DNA from: Klebsormidium nitens
Taxonomy: Eukaryota; Streptophyta; Klebsormidiophyceae; Klebsormidiales; Klebsormidiaceae
Length of the DNA: 64,000 bases
Assembly: GCA_000708835.1 (NCBI GenBank)
Contig: DF236952.1
Span: 235,448 to 299,447 of the forward strand
Reading direction: 5' to 3'
Numbering within the stretch: position 1 is the stretch's first letter; each line of letters starts with the position of its first letter. The notes beneath the pieces were generated by a model that saw only the letters and a program-made list of their open reading frames with translations, made no database searches and was not told the origin of the DNA. Below are positions 1-11,903 of the stretch, one piece after another. The translations under genes and the position numbers were made by a program.

Positions 1-399
1 GGGGGGTCCCGGAGGGTCACGGTGACGGAGCCCTCGGTCGGGGGGAAGCGGGCGCAGCGCGGCCGCGGCGCCGCCCGTGACGGGCGGCGGCGGCGGCGGC
101 ATCCACGCGGCCGCGTCTGGGGCGATGAGGAGGACGCGCGCGCGGAAGGACTCCAGGCTGTGGCGCACCGTCCAGTTGGGGGCCAGGTCCCGGTTAGGCA
201 GCGCTTCCCGGGTTAGTGGGTCGGTTTGGTGGGTGATTAACCAGGGTTCGATGGCGGAGCGCTCATACGTGTGGCCTCGGGCGTTGACAACCGGGTCGAC
301 GAAGAGTTCCCCGGTGATCCCGCATTGCAGTTCCGAAGGGACGTCATCGCCCAGTGAGTCGACGAACGCGCCAACCGGGTCGATCTGAATGGGCGCCAT
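1..399 (-). CDS. U-box E3 ubiquitin ligase, N-terminal exon (partial)
   Basis: An open frame runs from an ATG at 399 to the window edge (133 codons, no stop), so the gene continues to the left. Residues about 24-90 form a U-box: the core ELQCGITGELFVDPV is followed by a GHTYERSAIEPWL-like stretch and TDPLTREAL. This RING-like fold without zinc recruits ubiquitin-charged E2 enzymes. Substrate and partner cannot be told because the downstream domains (ARM, WD40 or others) are outside the window. After the U-box comes a proline run and Ala/Gly-rich sequence. In the last ~40 bases another frame reads SVTVTLRDP, which looks more protein-like than the primary frame, so a splice or a base error near the CCCCCC run around 40-45 is possible. 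The short N-terminus before the U-box makes the chosen start likely. Confidence 0.85.
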   Translation of the reverse strand, partial: MAPIQIDPVGAFVDSLGDDVPSELQCGITGELFVDPVVNARGHTYERSAIEPWLITHQTDPLTREALPNRDLAPNWTVRHSLESFRARVLLIAPDAAAWMPPPPPPVTGGAAAALRPLPPDRGLRHRDPPGPP

Positions 400-3300
400 C
401 GCGGCCCGCGGCGCGCCCTGTTTGGAGAAAGAGCAAACAGAGAGGTTCGACAAAAGAAGCCTTATATGCTTGTAAGTCGAAATGGTTCAACGACCCGTAG
501 AGAAGAAAGCCAGATGCAGCGCTGAAGTTGGGTGGTTCAAAGAGGTCGCCAATTCAAGTTAGCAGACCACTTTACAACAGCTCGACGGCACGTCTCGCAA
601 CGAATCAGGACGAGTATGTCAGAAGTTTCTCAAGCATGAGGTCAAAGTCTTCCTAAGAGCATCCTTTCTGAATTAACCAGCGCTTCGAGTATCGTCCGGT
701 ACCGTAAACCAAACAACTGCCTATTGTCAGTGGGCAAACTCGACATGCCTCCATCGGTCCAAAGATTTGCCCTGAAAGGAAGCTGCATTTTACGAGTTGC
801 GCAGCAAGTTCTGGAGAGGAGAATCCAAATTTCTTCTGGATTATTTCTCTGTTTCGCCGAAGTGACATCCTTGAAGTCGAGTTGGCTCGAAGAGATCAGT
901 ATCAGAATCTCTGGTTGCTTCGAGAAGGAAGGAGGGGATTCACCTTTGTTTCGAGCAGACAAAGGTTGGATTGAGGACCAAAGCTTGCCCTGGCAGAATC
1001 TGAGGGTCGACGCGATCAAGGGGGCTGCACCTGGGTGAGAGACGCTTGTTGGAGCGGCTGAGGGGCCGCCCGGCGGAACCCCCCAGGCGCCGGAAGCGAA
1101 TCGCAGGGGCTGCAAGCAAAGGGGACAATCTCTAAGAGTTTAATACTAACCAAGCACCGGGGTTCTGGTAGTACTGCTCAAAGTGGTTTCCGGCGTGGAC
1201 AAAGAATTCGTCTCAGCGGTGCGTGCGAAGTGTGTTTTGCTTGTCTTTTGGACCGAAAGCTCCCTACTGATAGACAGAGTGAAAAGAAGAATGCTTCGTC
1301 CTTTAGAGCCTGGGTATGGAAACCATGCGCTATCTTCTTGAGAGTCACTTTCAAATGGAAGCCAAAAGCCCTCCTTTCAGAAGTAAGCATCGACCCGTCC
1401 ACCACTTAGTTCTGAGATTTCATCTCAGGAAAGTGGGAAGACTTGGGGCAGCAAAACTGGACGCTTAGGAGAAAAGAAAATAGCGCTCAGCCAGCTTTGC
1501 CAACAGGGACGACTTTTCTCGGAGCAAATGTTTCTTTGTTTGTCCTCATGGGAACAGCTTCTGTGCTCGTCAGACTCCACAATAAAACTTTGGCACAGAC
1601 TTCAACATCTGGGTAGGAGTGTTAACCACGAGGCTATTGATACCCGATTCCACTAACTCAACGGAATTAGATATGCAGTCACTTTATCCCAAGCTGGGCT
1701 CTGGAACATGTGCGGAAGTTACGCAGTGAATAGTTCATAGAAAGTCGCCCAGCAAAAGCTTGCATTACGGAAACCTTGGAATGGAAGGCCTGGACACTGT
1801 CTCAAATCTGCCTCGGCGGTCTTGATTTGCGGGCAACTATTGTGCGAACTGACAGCATGCGAGATAAAGTGGAGAAGCATCCACACGTGAAGGAGCTTCA
1901 AGTCAGAACTCATTATATCTGCATCCGCAAATCAGAATCTGGACCGACGGGTTTCACCCCTCGGATACATCCAAGGGAACTCAATACAGTAAGTCAAGGC
2001 CTCCTTGCCTGTATATTCACCGAAAGAATTGGTCAATGAAGGAAAGTGAAAGGGATTCAATGACCGAAGAAGGGATCGACAAGACTTAAAGGCAGTTTGA
2101 GCATTCTAAATACCATGTTTGGACCCACTCAGTAGCTTTGATCCTCCGGAGATACATAAGGGAAGCATCTGACTCCCTCTTTGAATTGTCACGAGAAGTG
2201 AAGGACTACTAACAACACAATCCATAAAAATTCAGCTGGTCAGGAGATGAGTAAAAAGCAGATCATGTTTGACTTTGAAGCAGGGTGTGCTCGCAAAAAA
2301 TTTGAACGGGAATGCCTCAGTGTGCCTGATATCAAGACATGCAAAGTGGATGACCTCGAAACATGTCCTGAGGTTCCTTGCCACCCCGGCCCCCCATATT
2401 CCGGTTGGTTCCGAGAACGACAAGAAAAAGAGGCCCTTGGGGCAATATGGTCTAATAGCACTATGACCTCCAGGTCAGGTCGTGCAAGGGAAGACTGGAT
2501 TAGTCATGATAGTCCACAATCAAAGCGAGGCTTTACAGGTTGTTCTTTCGTTTGACCGTAGTTGTTTCTGGGAGGTAAAAGAGGAGATGTCCCCTCAAAG
2601 CAAGCTCCTCAAGATTGCCGAGGGACCGTCAATGGAGCTATCAGGCGGGTAGAACGGACAGAAGGAGATATGAAGGAGCACCCGAAATATAAGACCTTGA
2701 AAAGAATGAGCTTTTTCTATGCTTGGCAGAAACCTGCCAAGGTGCTCTTTGATCTTTAGCTGCCTTTGTTTTTCCAGTAAAGCAAGACAGAAGCATTGCC
2801 CAGCTTTACATGAGAGTGTATTCAGGCTATTGAACAACGTCGGTCCAGGTTTGACCAGCGGAGCTGTTTCACACGTTCTTCCGAGATGCTAGTGCCAATA
2901 ATGGTCCGTACATCGGCTCTCAGCTGCCTTTGGCTTGGGGAGCAACAGGCGTTCGAAAGGTAAGGTAAGGTAACGTTACAGGCTCAATTCCAAAAGAGTG
3001 CCAAAGCGGCGCCTTTTTGTGAACAATTGCTCTTAGGGCATGTAAGGTTATGCCTGGCGTGCAGGTGCAACACAGTCTGTTTGCATGAATCATCACTCAA
3101 GTAGATTTGGAATCAGTCTGGTGGGACTCATGCATGTGCAGATATTCTGACACCAGCTACACTAGGGAGAGCTGTACTGCCACTGCGTTGCGCAGGTCCA
3201 TGACTTGCGCGGCTCTGACTGACCAGAATCACCTCCAATGAGCCTGCTGTACAACCTGCCTACCGCCGGCGAAATGCTCACCCCGTTTCCAACGCTGTCG

Positions 3301-4422
3301 TTTCTATCAGGTCTGAAGCACTTAGCGCACTCACCGGCTCTTACGCTGCGGGCGCCGCGCCGCTGTTTGCGATAGATGTCGATGAGCAACCGGGGCGACC
3401 ACCGCCAGCCTCTCCCTCAGCCACCCTAACCTCTCTGTGCTGCTTCGCTCTACCAAGGCCCCACTAGGCTGGGTTCTGACTACTGCTCAGTGCTGAGTTC
3501 CACAGTAATTGTGACCGCGCTATCTCATGCTTCTATTGCCATTCTGCATTTAGGTGCTGCTCTGCAAGCTAGACACTCCGTCTTCTCCCTGTGCACTCAA
3601 GGCTGACCTACTTTGCGGAAAGCCCGCCAGTCTGCTGCCAGCACTTTTGCGGGGTCCCCGTTTCCAGTCTGGAAGGAATCATGGGCTGGTGGTCCTTCCA
3701 ATATTGGAAAGGTGCTCGATTTGCAGACGAGTCGGGGGAGTGCTGAGACCGTGCACAGGCTGGGACTCAGAGCTGTGCGCCGCACGAATATTCCACGTGG
3801 ACAGATCGGTGGACAGACGCAAGCTGTCAAAATATCGTGCGGCAAAGATGTGGTTACATTCGGACGCTTGGTTTGAAACTCACCTCCGACGGTCGATCGT
3901 CCGAGGCGAATTACGGCGACGGCCACCCGCGGCCGCCGATTTTCCGGGATCCGTGCGGCACCGCGCCCACCGGCCGCGCTGGCGTTTACAGTCAACTTCC
4001 GTCAGTTCAATCATCCCTCCGACTGGGTTGTTATTGTTATTGTTAATGGTTAGTAATCTCACACTCTTTTGTGTGCTCAAGTCAACTCTGTCGCGCGCAC
4101 TACGGTTCTGGCAACATGGTGCCTTTGCATGTCAAGGGTCGATCCAAATGCATGATACAATATATGTTGCGGTGGGAACATCGGAGAAGATCGGAAGCAA
4201 GACCTTGAACTCTGTAGTCAAGACCCTCGCCCGATAGGGAAACGTCGTGCGCGCATGTATATTACACTTGATCGTCAAGGTCAGATCCAGGACCATCTCT
4301 AGCCTCTCTTTTGTCTTTGACAGTGAACTCTCCGTCAAGGTGGCTAGCCTTCTCGTCCCTCATGTACAGTAAAACTTTGTTCATTAAAGCTCTACCCATT
4401 CTATACATGTTTTGTATTAGCC
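400..4422. other. Intergenic stretch, no gene recognised
   Basis: About 4 kb between the start of the U-box gene and the end of the alcohol dehydrogenase gene. It should hold the U-box promoter (near 400-1000, minus strand) and the dehydrogenase 3' UTR (just below 4423). Open frames here, the longest at 3554-4237 on the plus strand, show no domain or codon pattern I recognise. A short GGTAAGGTAAGGTAACG run lies near 2959. A markedly GC-rich patch lies at about 3890-3990. Confidence 0.5.
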
Positions 4423-7400
4423 TCAGTCCATCAACACAATTGCTCGGCCATCGATCTCTCCTCTATCAAGAGCAGCGTATGCATCTGCCGCGGTGTCCAG
4501 AGTGTATCGCCTTGACACCGGGGCAGCAACGTCAAACTTGCCCATCGCCGCAAGGTCGATGACGTCAGGCAGATCATGCCGCGTACGAGCTCCGTACGAA
4601 CCGATGATGCGAATCTACAAAAGCAGACGGCAGTAGAGGTATTGTCGATGTGCGAACACTGCATTCGCTCACCCAATCGAGCAACTTCTAACCCGACGAT
4701 CGAGCAATGAAATCGAGATTCATCTGGATTCCGTGCCCTTGAAACGGTCTCACATATCTCCTTTCTTGCCCGCAGCCAAAGCACGATCACACGCTCTCAG
4801 TTTGCATCTTTGTCGACTGGGGAACCAGGCCCACTCTCCAAACCCCAAATGAATGAGAGACTTGTGTATGGTTTTACACCGCTCCTTCGAGCGAAGTGCA
4901 AGGTCACCACTTACCCAGCACGCAGCAGACAATGGCATTCCAAAATGTTCCGCACCTAAGCAGCCTGAGCTTGTGCGGATTCTAAAACCAAAGACTCAAA
5001 AAGCTTTCACAGAACAGACTAAGCTTGTCCGGCTTCTCCTCCAAAATGTCAATGAGTTCATTCTTGAACAGGCTAGCAAGTTCCGAAAGTTCGAATGGGA
5101 CGGCCCACCTCTTTTCGGACGATCCGCGTGATCTCGACCTCTGCCATGGCGCCCGTCGGCGCAATGCCAACCATTACCGCGCGGCCGCCGTCTCGGACCG
5201 CGGCCAGCGCCTGGCCGAAAGTTACGGCCTTGCCCAGCGCCTCGACTGCCACGTCGACGCCCCGCCCGGCGGTGTACTCCTGGTGTCACAAAACAAATTG
5301 ATTCGGTTAAGCAGTCTTTGCGCACTTCTTCGACAGTCATAGCAAGTTCATTGGGAACTTTAGCTGCGACAATATCAGGAAAGGCGTCAGTCGGACTTGG
5401 ATTGTTGTTTCGGCTCGTTGTCTCGCGAGGCAAGATTGCTGACAGGTTGAAGGCCCTTGATATGAGTGGCGTGACCGCTCTCCTGAGGGGGTCTCACGTT
5501 GGCCTTCAATGTTGGCCAAAGCGAATAAATTACAACAAAGCAGAGCATGACCTTGCTAATGTTGTCTTCATACAAACGTCGGCCATTTGGTTGTCTAAAG
5601 GCAACATGAGTGACCCACTGCCAATCAAAGATAGGACAAATAACCTTTCAGCTTCTGAGCAGAGTCCAAACCCACTGAAGCCCGTTGTGAAAGGCGAGGA
5701 AGCAATGGCGGAGATTGCGAACTGAGGTCGAAATTACTGTCAACAAACACCAGGTGATCCGGCAAATGCACAAGGGCCCCCTCCGAGCCTCGCAAGAATC
5801 TTTACCCGGACTTTCTCGGCGACGTTCTCCTTGGCGCCGTTGACTACGTGCGTCGCCCCCAGCTTCTTCGCCGACCGCAGCTTCTCGTCGCTGATGTCGA
5901 CCGCGATCACAGTCTTGGCCCCAAACGCCTTCGCCAGTTGCACGACGCTGCGAGAAAATGGATCACACATATGACGAACCATCCCAGTCAACGCCTTTTT
6001 AACACAAAAAGAACCGATCAACAATTCTCTAGAGATCTTTTGGTGTCTTCCGCCCCCCTCTAACTATGATGCTGACCTAGCATCTGGTGGGCTACGAAAG
6101 CATGTCGATATTGTAACAGCTTTTCCCCTCCAGAAATCGATATGGTGTGAGGCCAGGACAAACATACTGCTAACATTTCCAAATTCCGCTGGCACGCAAG
6201 CGACGCCAGAGACAGCCGAATCCAACCCTTTCGCTATCGACGTCTCATACGGCTCCGCCAAAGCGCCCTTGAAATGGGCGTCGGGGGCCAGACGTCAGCC
6301 GCAAATCCGACGGCTTCAGATTACGACAGCAGTCTTCGTGAGCGGCTCGAAGTTCCATGCTTGGCCTTCGCCCACTTCCGTAGTTGGGCACCTTTGCCTT
6401 CATTCCTTGCCCTTCCTTGCGCAGATTGCATGCCTGCGATCACCCCGCATATCGCGCTTCGGATCGTGTGCCTCTTACTCCTTTGCAGGAACCGGCGCCA
6501 AAATGTTTACAGGATTCGAAACAGCCGTCTAAGGCTGCCAAAGAACCCTCATCCAGAAGGCGACTCGGACCGCTGACGGACTGGGTGCCTAGATCAGCGG
6601 GGCCCGTCACAGCCAGCAGCACAAATATACACGTACTTGACATGAGCGGTAATAAGTACAAGGAGGCGCCGTGTAACCCGTAACGCTGCGGCGAAGAGAT
6701 GGCCCGTACCCCATTTCTTCCAAGTCGCGGAACGCAAAATCACGTGCTCAAACCTTCGGCGACACAAGACACAAGACACAAGACACAAGATTCTACGTTG
6801 GAGAGCACCATTGGTTGGACGCCCTTTTTGAGCCTGTACTTATCGAAAGGAGCAAAGCAAGAAACGGCTTCTCACCCTCCCCCAACGCCCCCCACGCCCA
6901 CCACCGCGACTGTTTCCCCCGCCCTCAAATCCGCCCCGTTGCGCAGTGCCCCGTAAGCGGTGAAGATCGCGCAGCCCATGATTGCCGACTCCGCGAACGG
7001 CAGCTTTTCCGGCAGGACGGCGAGTGCTGACGCGGGCATGACGCAGTACTCGGCAAGGCCGCTCATGCTGTACTGGCTGATCGGAGTACCTGCAGAAACA
7101 GCGGGCCCTTGATATTTTCGAAGTTTTGGGTGGGTCTGGATCTCCCATCTGTCTCTTTTAGATCTTTGGAACTTTTGATCTAGAGACTTTATGATGGGTA
7201 ATGCTAAGTGAGATTCGAGAAAGTGGACGGAGTTGCCAGGACGGATCTGCGTTTGCAGCAGGCCGTTAATGAGGCTTTTTAAAATCCAGAACCAGCTCGA
7301 AGTATCCTCGCTTGGAGGGAAACGAGTCAGGAAAGAAATCGAGTTGTTCATCGAACTCGACAACAAGCACCCATCCAGCGTTCCTTCGCGGTGTTCCGTG

Positions 7401-10400
7401 TGCCCTGTCTACTTTGATGCTAACACAGACGTTATGGCGGACTCAGCAGCAGACATCTATTGAACAATGCACGTTCGCGCCCTCAGGCTTCTAGGCCTCG
7501 AGAAACAGGTTGCGAGGTTTGGAGGACGAAATATGACTCGGGCGCTTCTATTGCAGTCAACAACATACTTGCAATGCACTCCCCGATATCGAAGGATCAA
7601 AGTAGTCAAAGACCGAGTATCTTGTCGGTACTTGACGTACCCACTGATTACGACTACTATGAACGAGGCCTGGAGCCCGTTCTCCGGAGACCTGCTCAAG
7701 AGATGCATCAGCTCTGGCATGAGGGAATTCAGCAGTCGCCTGGAGAACCAGAAAAGGACTTCACTGGTCGCGGCAGGTATACATGCTGTGCGAGGGGGAG
7801 AAGTGCTGTCTCACCTCCTTTGGCTGTGTATAGCCTCGTCGTCCCGTCATAGAGCGTGCCTTTGAAGCGGTTGAACTCAAAGAACGTCTCACAGATCTCC
7901 TCTTGGCCCTTGCAACATGGACAAGCGTTCTTCAAAGTTCAGAATGAGACGTCAACTTAGTTGAAGATTGAGAACCTTTAGCGGATGGTCATACACATTC
8001 TTTAAAGGATCTCGGTGCGTAGCTCACTCTGCCGCCCCGCATCTCACAGCAGGGGCAGGTTAAACGCATCCTTCTTGCGTGAAAATCTGGGCCGTCCAAC
8101 ACACCGAAGGTGATCGAACGGTCCAACTTCGAGAACCATGCTTCGAAGAGCTGACAACGATATGCTATGCTTATTGCAACGTCTCGTGCATCTTCGACAG
8201 ACTGGAGACACTTTGGAAGCAGCTTTCAGTGTAGAAAGGCAAGCCTTTGCGAGCGTGCGGTCTTTAGTGTGGTCAACAAATGATTGTGACGCTGTGACCA
8301 AGGACAGGGGCGCCGTTGGAACGGATACTGTGATAAGACTTGGGGGTTTTAAGGGGGGTCCACGTCCGACGATCGGACGATCGACGCCCAAACCTTGAAG
8401 TCGCATCTGGACCTCGCCACGAGCAGCGTTCTTGGCGTCGGCTCCACAGTAACAGTTCCCTTCACTACGCGGTTCGTTTTTTGACCGAGAAGCCCCCACA
8501 AAACCCCAAACCCTCACCACGTCATTCATTCAACAAGTTCCCCGGCCTCAGTCTTGCAGTAGCTCATTCGCCTTGACCCCGCTCTTTCAGATAGACCTAT
8601 AGTTTAGGTAGGATAGTTCTGGGCAGGATATGATCATGACCCGGAGACATGGACCTGGGAACGTGTGGGGTTAGGGTGGTACGGGTAGGGGTGTGGAGCG
8701 CCTACGTTTGTTGGTCCAGGTTTTGGTTTTCATTTAATCCCGGGACGGTTGCTACCCTACCTAGAAACTATCCTACCTAGATTGAAGGAGTCTTTTCTTC
8801 CAGCTCACCCGTGTGCAGAAGAAGCAGCCGCCGCAAGGCATGATGAACGCCCCCACCACTCGAGCTCCGACCGGCAACCTACATACGATATCATTAAATG
8901 ATACGATATGAAGATATGAAGATTCTTGGCACTGTATCAGTCTGTCTTTGCGTGTATTTGATCAAGGTCGCCTCCTGCTCAAAAGCAAGAAGATTGTTCG
9001 ACTTTGGACTCCGTACAAACAAGTGGACGAACGATTCAGTGTCGAGGCACACAGATCCGGCCAGCATCCCTGAAAGGATTATCGTTCAGGCGAGTAAAGG
9101 AAGATCGAGACTTTTTTGATAAAGCTCAACGGTTCAGACGCAAGTTCCCAACCCAACTGAGACGGAAGCGAACACGTGAATGACAGCGCTTTCCTTCCCA
9201 CCATTTCAGCAAGGAAAGGCTATCGCCAAGAGAATTCTTTACTACTGTCCTTGGATGATTTTTCTTTGCAAAATTTCGACTTTAGGCACACAGCAACGCT
9301 CCAGGTAGGACCAGCGAGGTGTGGCCTATCAGGTCATTTGTGAGCTTGAACGAACACGGTCTCCCATACAGTCTCTATTGATGATCCGCACTAGCTTTCC
9401 AAGGCCCTTCTCTCATGGTTCCTTTCCTTGTCCTTTCTGAAACCTCACGGTCAACTTGTCTGGCATCCAGATTGCCTTCGAATGGGAAGATGCTCACCTC
9501 TTGATTGTGGCAGGATCTGTGCCAGGCCCGTGTTCCAGGACCGTCCCTGAGACTTCGTGGCCGAGAACAGCCGGAGTGGGGAACTTCTGCTCGCCCTTGA
9601 TCACATGGAGGTCAGTGTGACAAACGCCACAAGCTGCAAAACGAATTGAGTTGTTACAAGGACGTGTTTTCTGTTGAGTATTTGCCTTGGTTCTACGTCA
9701 GCGCTGGCCAATGATATGAAAGCATGTGGCCAGGCACTGATCACTGCTTTAAGTAGCTCCGTTCATAGGAGGACAGACTGGCAGTAAGGAGCGGCTGTTC
9801 TTGTGTTTGAGGGTTCGAAGGGTGCAAGCTGAGTATTTACGTCATGCACATTCTAGCTTCATCTTATCAAGTTGGGTTGGTCTCAGGGGAATGGACAGAT
9901 TCCACCACCCACTGTGATTAGAAGGGACACTGTGACCCCCACCTTTTGTCTTGATGAGCACTTCGCCAACCTGCGGCTTCGGAATGTTGAATTGCTCCAC
10001 GTACATTTTCTCATTTGGCCCCGGGAGAATGACGCCCTTCATTGTCATGGATCCGTTTCCCACAACGTACTTGGAGGCCCCCTCCGTTGAGAAAGTTCGG
10101 ACAGTCTGCATTGCATCCGGCAACCTAGCGGAGAATCCAAGCTGGACTGCAGAGGTGCTGCCAAGTGTGGAGCTGGTAGGAGTACTGTTTTCTGATCGGT
10201 TTGTTGTGCTGCTCAGTTGAATGTCCCTGAGTGTAGGTCTACTTCCTGACATTTGGCTGAGTATATCTTCAATCTGCCCTTCTTTAGCATGCTGGTTGCC
10301 TTCGGGGTTAACTGCAGCCGTAGGTTGATTCAGTTTGACATCAACTGGCGCAGCTTCCTGTTGCGCGTGCTGTAGGGCACGGCCCGCTGACTCCCCGAAG

Positions 10401-10516
10401 CTGCAGCAAGTGAAATGGCCCCTGCTAGCACCTGGGGGGAGGAGGTGGAAGGCGAGCCTCCGCAGAGCAAGATGCGGAGACATGCTTTGCATGCTGCAGC
10501 TTCGAAGCAGCTGCAA
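4423..10516 (-). CDS. HER2: Zinc-dependent medium-chain alcohol dehydrogenase, HER2-like
   Basis: Eight exons: 9943-10516, 9498-9633, 8809-8878, 7815-7908, 6876-7089, 5806-5947, 5109-5279, 4423-4614; 530 aa. It resembles Arabidopsis At5g63620 (HER2, hexenal response), a GroES-like zinc alcohol dehydrogenase presumed to act on aldehydes or alcohols with NAD(P). Catalytic-zinc motif ACGVCHTDLH lies at residues 192-201 and GHE at 216-218. Structural-zinc cysteines are C252, C255, C258 and C266 with exact family spacing. The nucleotide-binding GVGGVG is at 356-361, followed by an AVD strand end. The exon-4 acceptor at 7909 was chosen because it alone keeps the C-x7-C spacing. About 150 residues precede the catalytic domain, with an Arg/Ser-rich start that suggests an organelle transit peptide; this extension is longer than expected and low in complexity. 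A 179 bp inverted-repeat element sits in intron 3. Confidence 0.92.
6762..6789. repeat. Short tandem repeat (ACACAAG)n
   Basis: Four direct copies of a 7-base unit, inside intron 5 of the HER2-like gene. A simple microsatellite with no visible function. Confidence 0.8.
8602..8780. mobile_element. MITE-like inverted-repeat element with G-rich interior
   Basis: The left arm (8602-8631) and right arm (8751-8780) are imperfect inverted repeats sharing TAGGTAGGATAGTT exactly. The interior at 8667-8691 carries four G-runs with loops of about 3, 6 and 2 bases, a possible G-quadruplex, and includes GGGTTAGGG. No coding capacity. It starts 28 bases inside intron 3 of the HER2-like gene. Length and interior resemble the element at 34372. 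I could not define a target-site duplication. Confidence 0.6.
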
Positions 10517-11243
10517 AGATACTTTGAAGACGTCTCACTCTGCCAAATAATCAGTTTCCCAATTTCAGTGACCTGCTTCAATTGACCTCTAAGAGTACCA
10601 AGGACTTCTCAGGGAAGTGGCTGCAGAAATGCGATGTGCCAGAGGTGGTGTGAAAAAGGCGATGCATACCTAAATGGAGCCTCCCTCGTCTTTCTGCAAT
10701 CTGCATGCATGAAGATGGGAAATGCTTGCGCTCCCAGCTTCACCCAGCAGCCAGCTATGCTGGTTTCTCTCCTCCAATCTTGCATGCCCAGGCTCTTTTG
10801 CTTCAAATTTAATCGAAATTCTAGCTATTTTTCTCACAACCGGGCCGACGACTTGCCCGGTTCTACATGGGCTGCCTTTGCCATGCTTCAACTGCTCCAG
10901 AAATTAAAAGCAGGTCTGATGCAACTACGGTAAGATCGGGACAAAAGCCGGGCCCCAGCCGGAGCCCTCGGGCTTAGATTTGAAAAGAAAGCAGAGAATG
11001 TAGCTGCCCATCTAGAGTCTGGACTCTGCCAGAGTCCAGTGGCAGACGCTTCAAAATCCCTCTGCTCTGGCATCGTCGCATTCCAGTCTTTAATCCTTCA
11101 TAGCGCTTAGTGAGCCTTGAGCTTGTTCGCTTGTCTAATGCTGAGCTCTGCACGCATGCTTGTCTCCATTTGAAGGTTGGTTTCTCCCAGGTTTGAGGAG
11201 AACATTCCATCGACAGGGCTTGACGTGGTCCTGGCCGACAGAA
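10517..11243. promoter_or_regulatory. Shared upstream region between two divergent genes
   Basis: A 727-base gap lies between the start of the HER2-like gene (minus) and the start of the LYR protein gene (plus). Because the genes diverge, it probably holds both promoters and 5' UTRs. I see no TATA box or convincing motif in it. This is inferred from gene orientation only. Confidence 0.4.
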
Positions 11244-11903
11244 ATGAGCAGCTCAGCGGCAGCATTGGCGGGCTTCAGGCATCTCTTGAGAGCCCAGCGG
11301 AAGTCCTTTGCTGGGGACAGCGTGATGCAGGCTGGGGCGGTGAAGGAGATACGGAGCCACTTTGAGAAGAACAGGGACGCAAGTGATCCAGAAGAAGTGC
11401 AAAAGCTTGTAGCTGGTTGTTATGATGCAGCAGACTTTCTGAGTACGTTTGTGGTGCAAGCGGAGCTTAACGACCGAGGGAACTACGGTCAGTTCTTGAT
11501 CCTAGATAGAAGAGAACAGCTCTGTTACCTTCAGCCCTAGCTATTCATTGTGTTGGCAGCAATCTTGGTTACCACCAGGGTATTCGGTCCTTTTCAAAAT
11601 TGTCAGTCCTTGGCATGATCCTGCAACGCTTGCTAAGCCCCAACTTGCCTGTTCGATTGTGTCTCGTGCGACAAGGCTGATCAGCGCTCCTTTTACCTTG
11701 AAGCACTGCTGTCGACTAGTATGTAAGGCCCTTGTACAGTATGGAGGAATGTACTGTGAAAGAATTCTGCTCTTAGGAACTTCGAAAACTCAAAACAACA
11801 GCTTTCTTCTGCAGAAATGAAGTTGCAACCTGAACATGCTGAGAAGGTTGCAGAGGATGTTGGGACGGCTCCGACAATGCGGCCGCCGATAGTGAAGGGC
11901 TGA
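11244..11903 (+). CDS. LYR-motif protein, LYRM7/MZM1-like complex III assembly factor
   Basis: Two exons, 11244-11487 and 11815-11903; 110 aa. The sequence FRHLLRAQRKSFAGD near the N-terminus matches the LYRM7/MZM1 branch of LYR proteins, with FR in place of the usual YR. Later features include EIRSHFEKNRD, a helical middle, and VVQAELNDRGNYE, where Arabidopsis MZM1-like proteins have IVQAKLN followed by GGYE. Known family members are small mitochondrial matrix proteins that chaperone the Rieske iron-sulfur protein before insertion into complex III. The splice joins NY to EMKL in frame, with donor GTCAGT and acceptor TGCAG. An in-frame upstream ATG at 11160 would add 28 residues, but family alignment favours 11244. 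It is transcribed divergently from the HER2-like gene. Confidence 0.82.

Noticed and set aside
3554-4237. 227-codon plus-strand open frame
   Set aside because: No domain, biased composition only in the GC-rich middle, and no splice or codon support; the opposite strand is equally open there.
7908-7917. Alternative acceptor GAAG at about 7920 for HER2 exon 4
   Set aside because: It would add NACPCCK and break the conserved C-x7-C structural-zinc spacing; the acceptor at 7909 keeps it.
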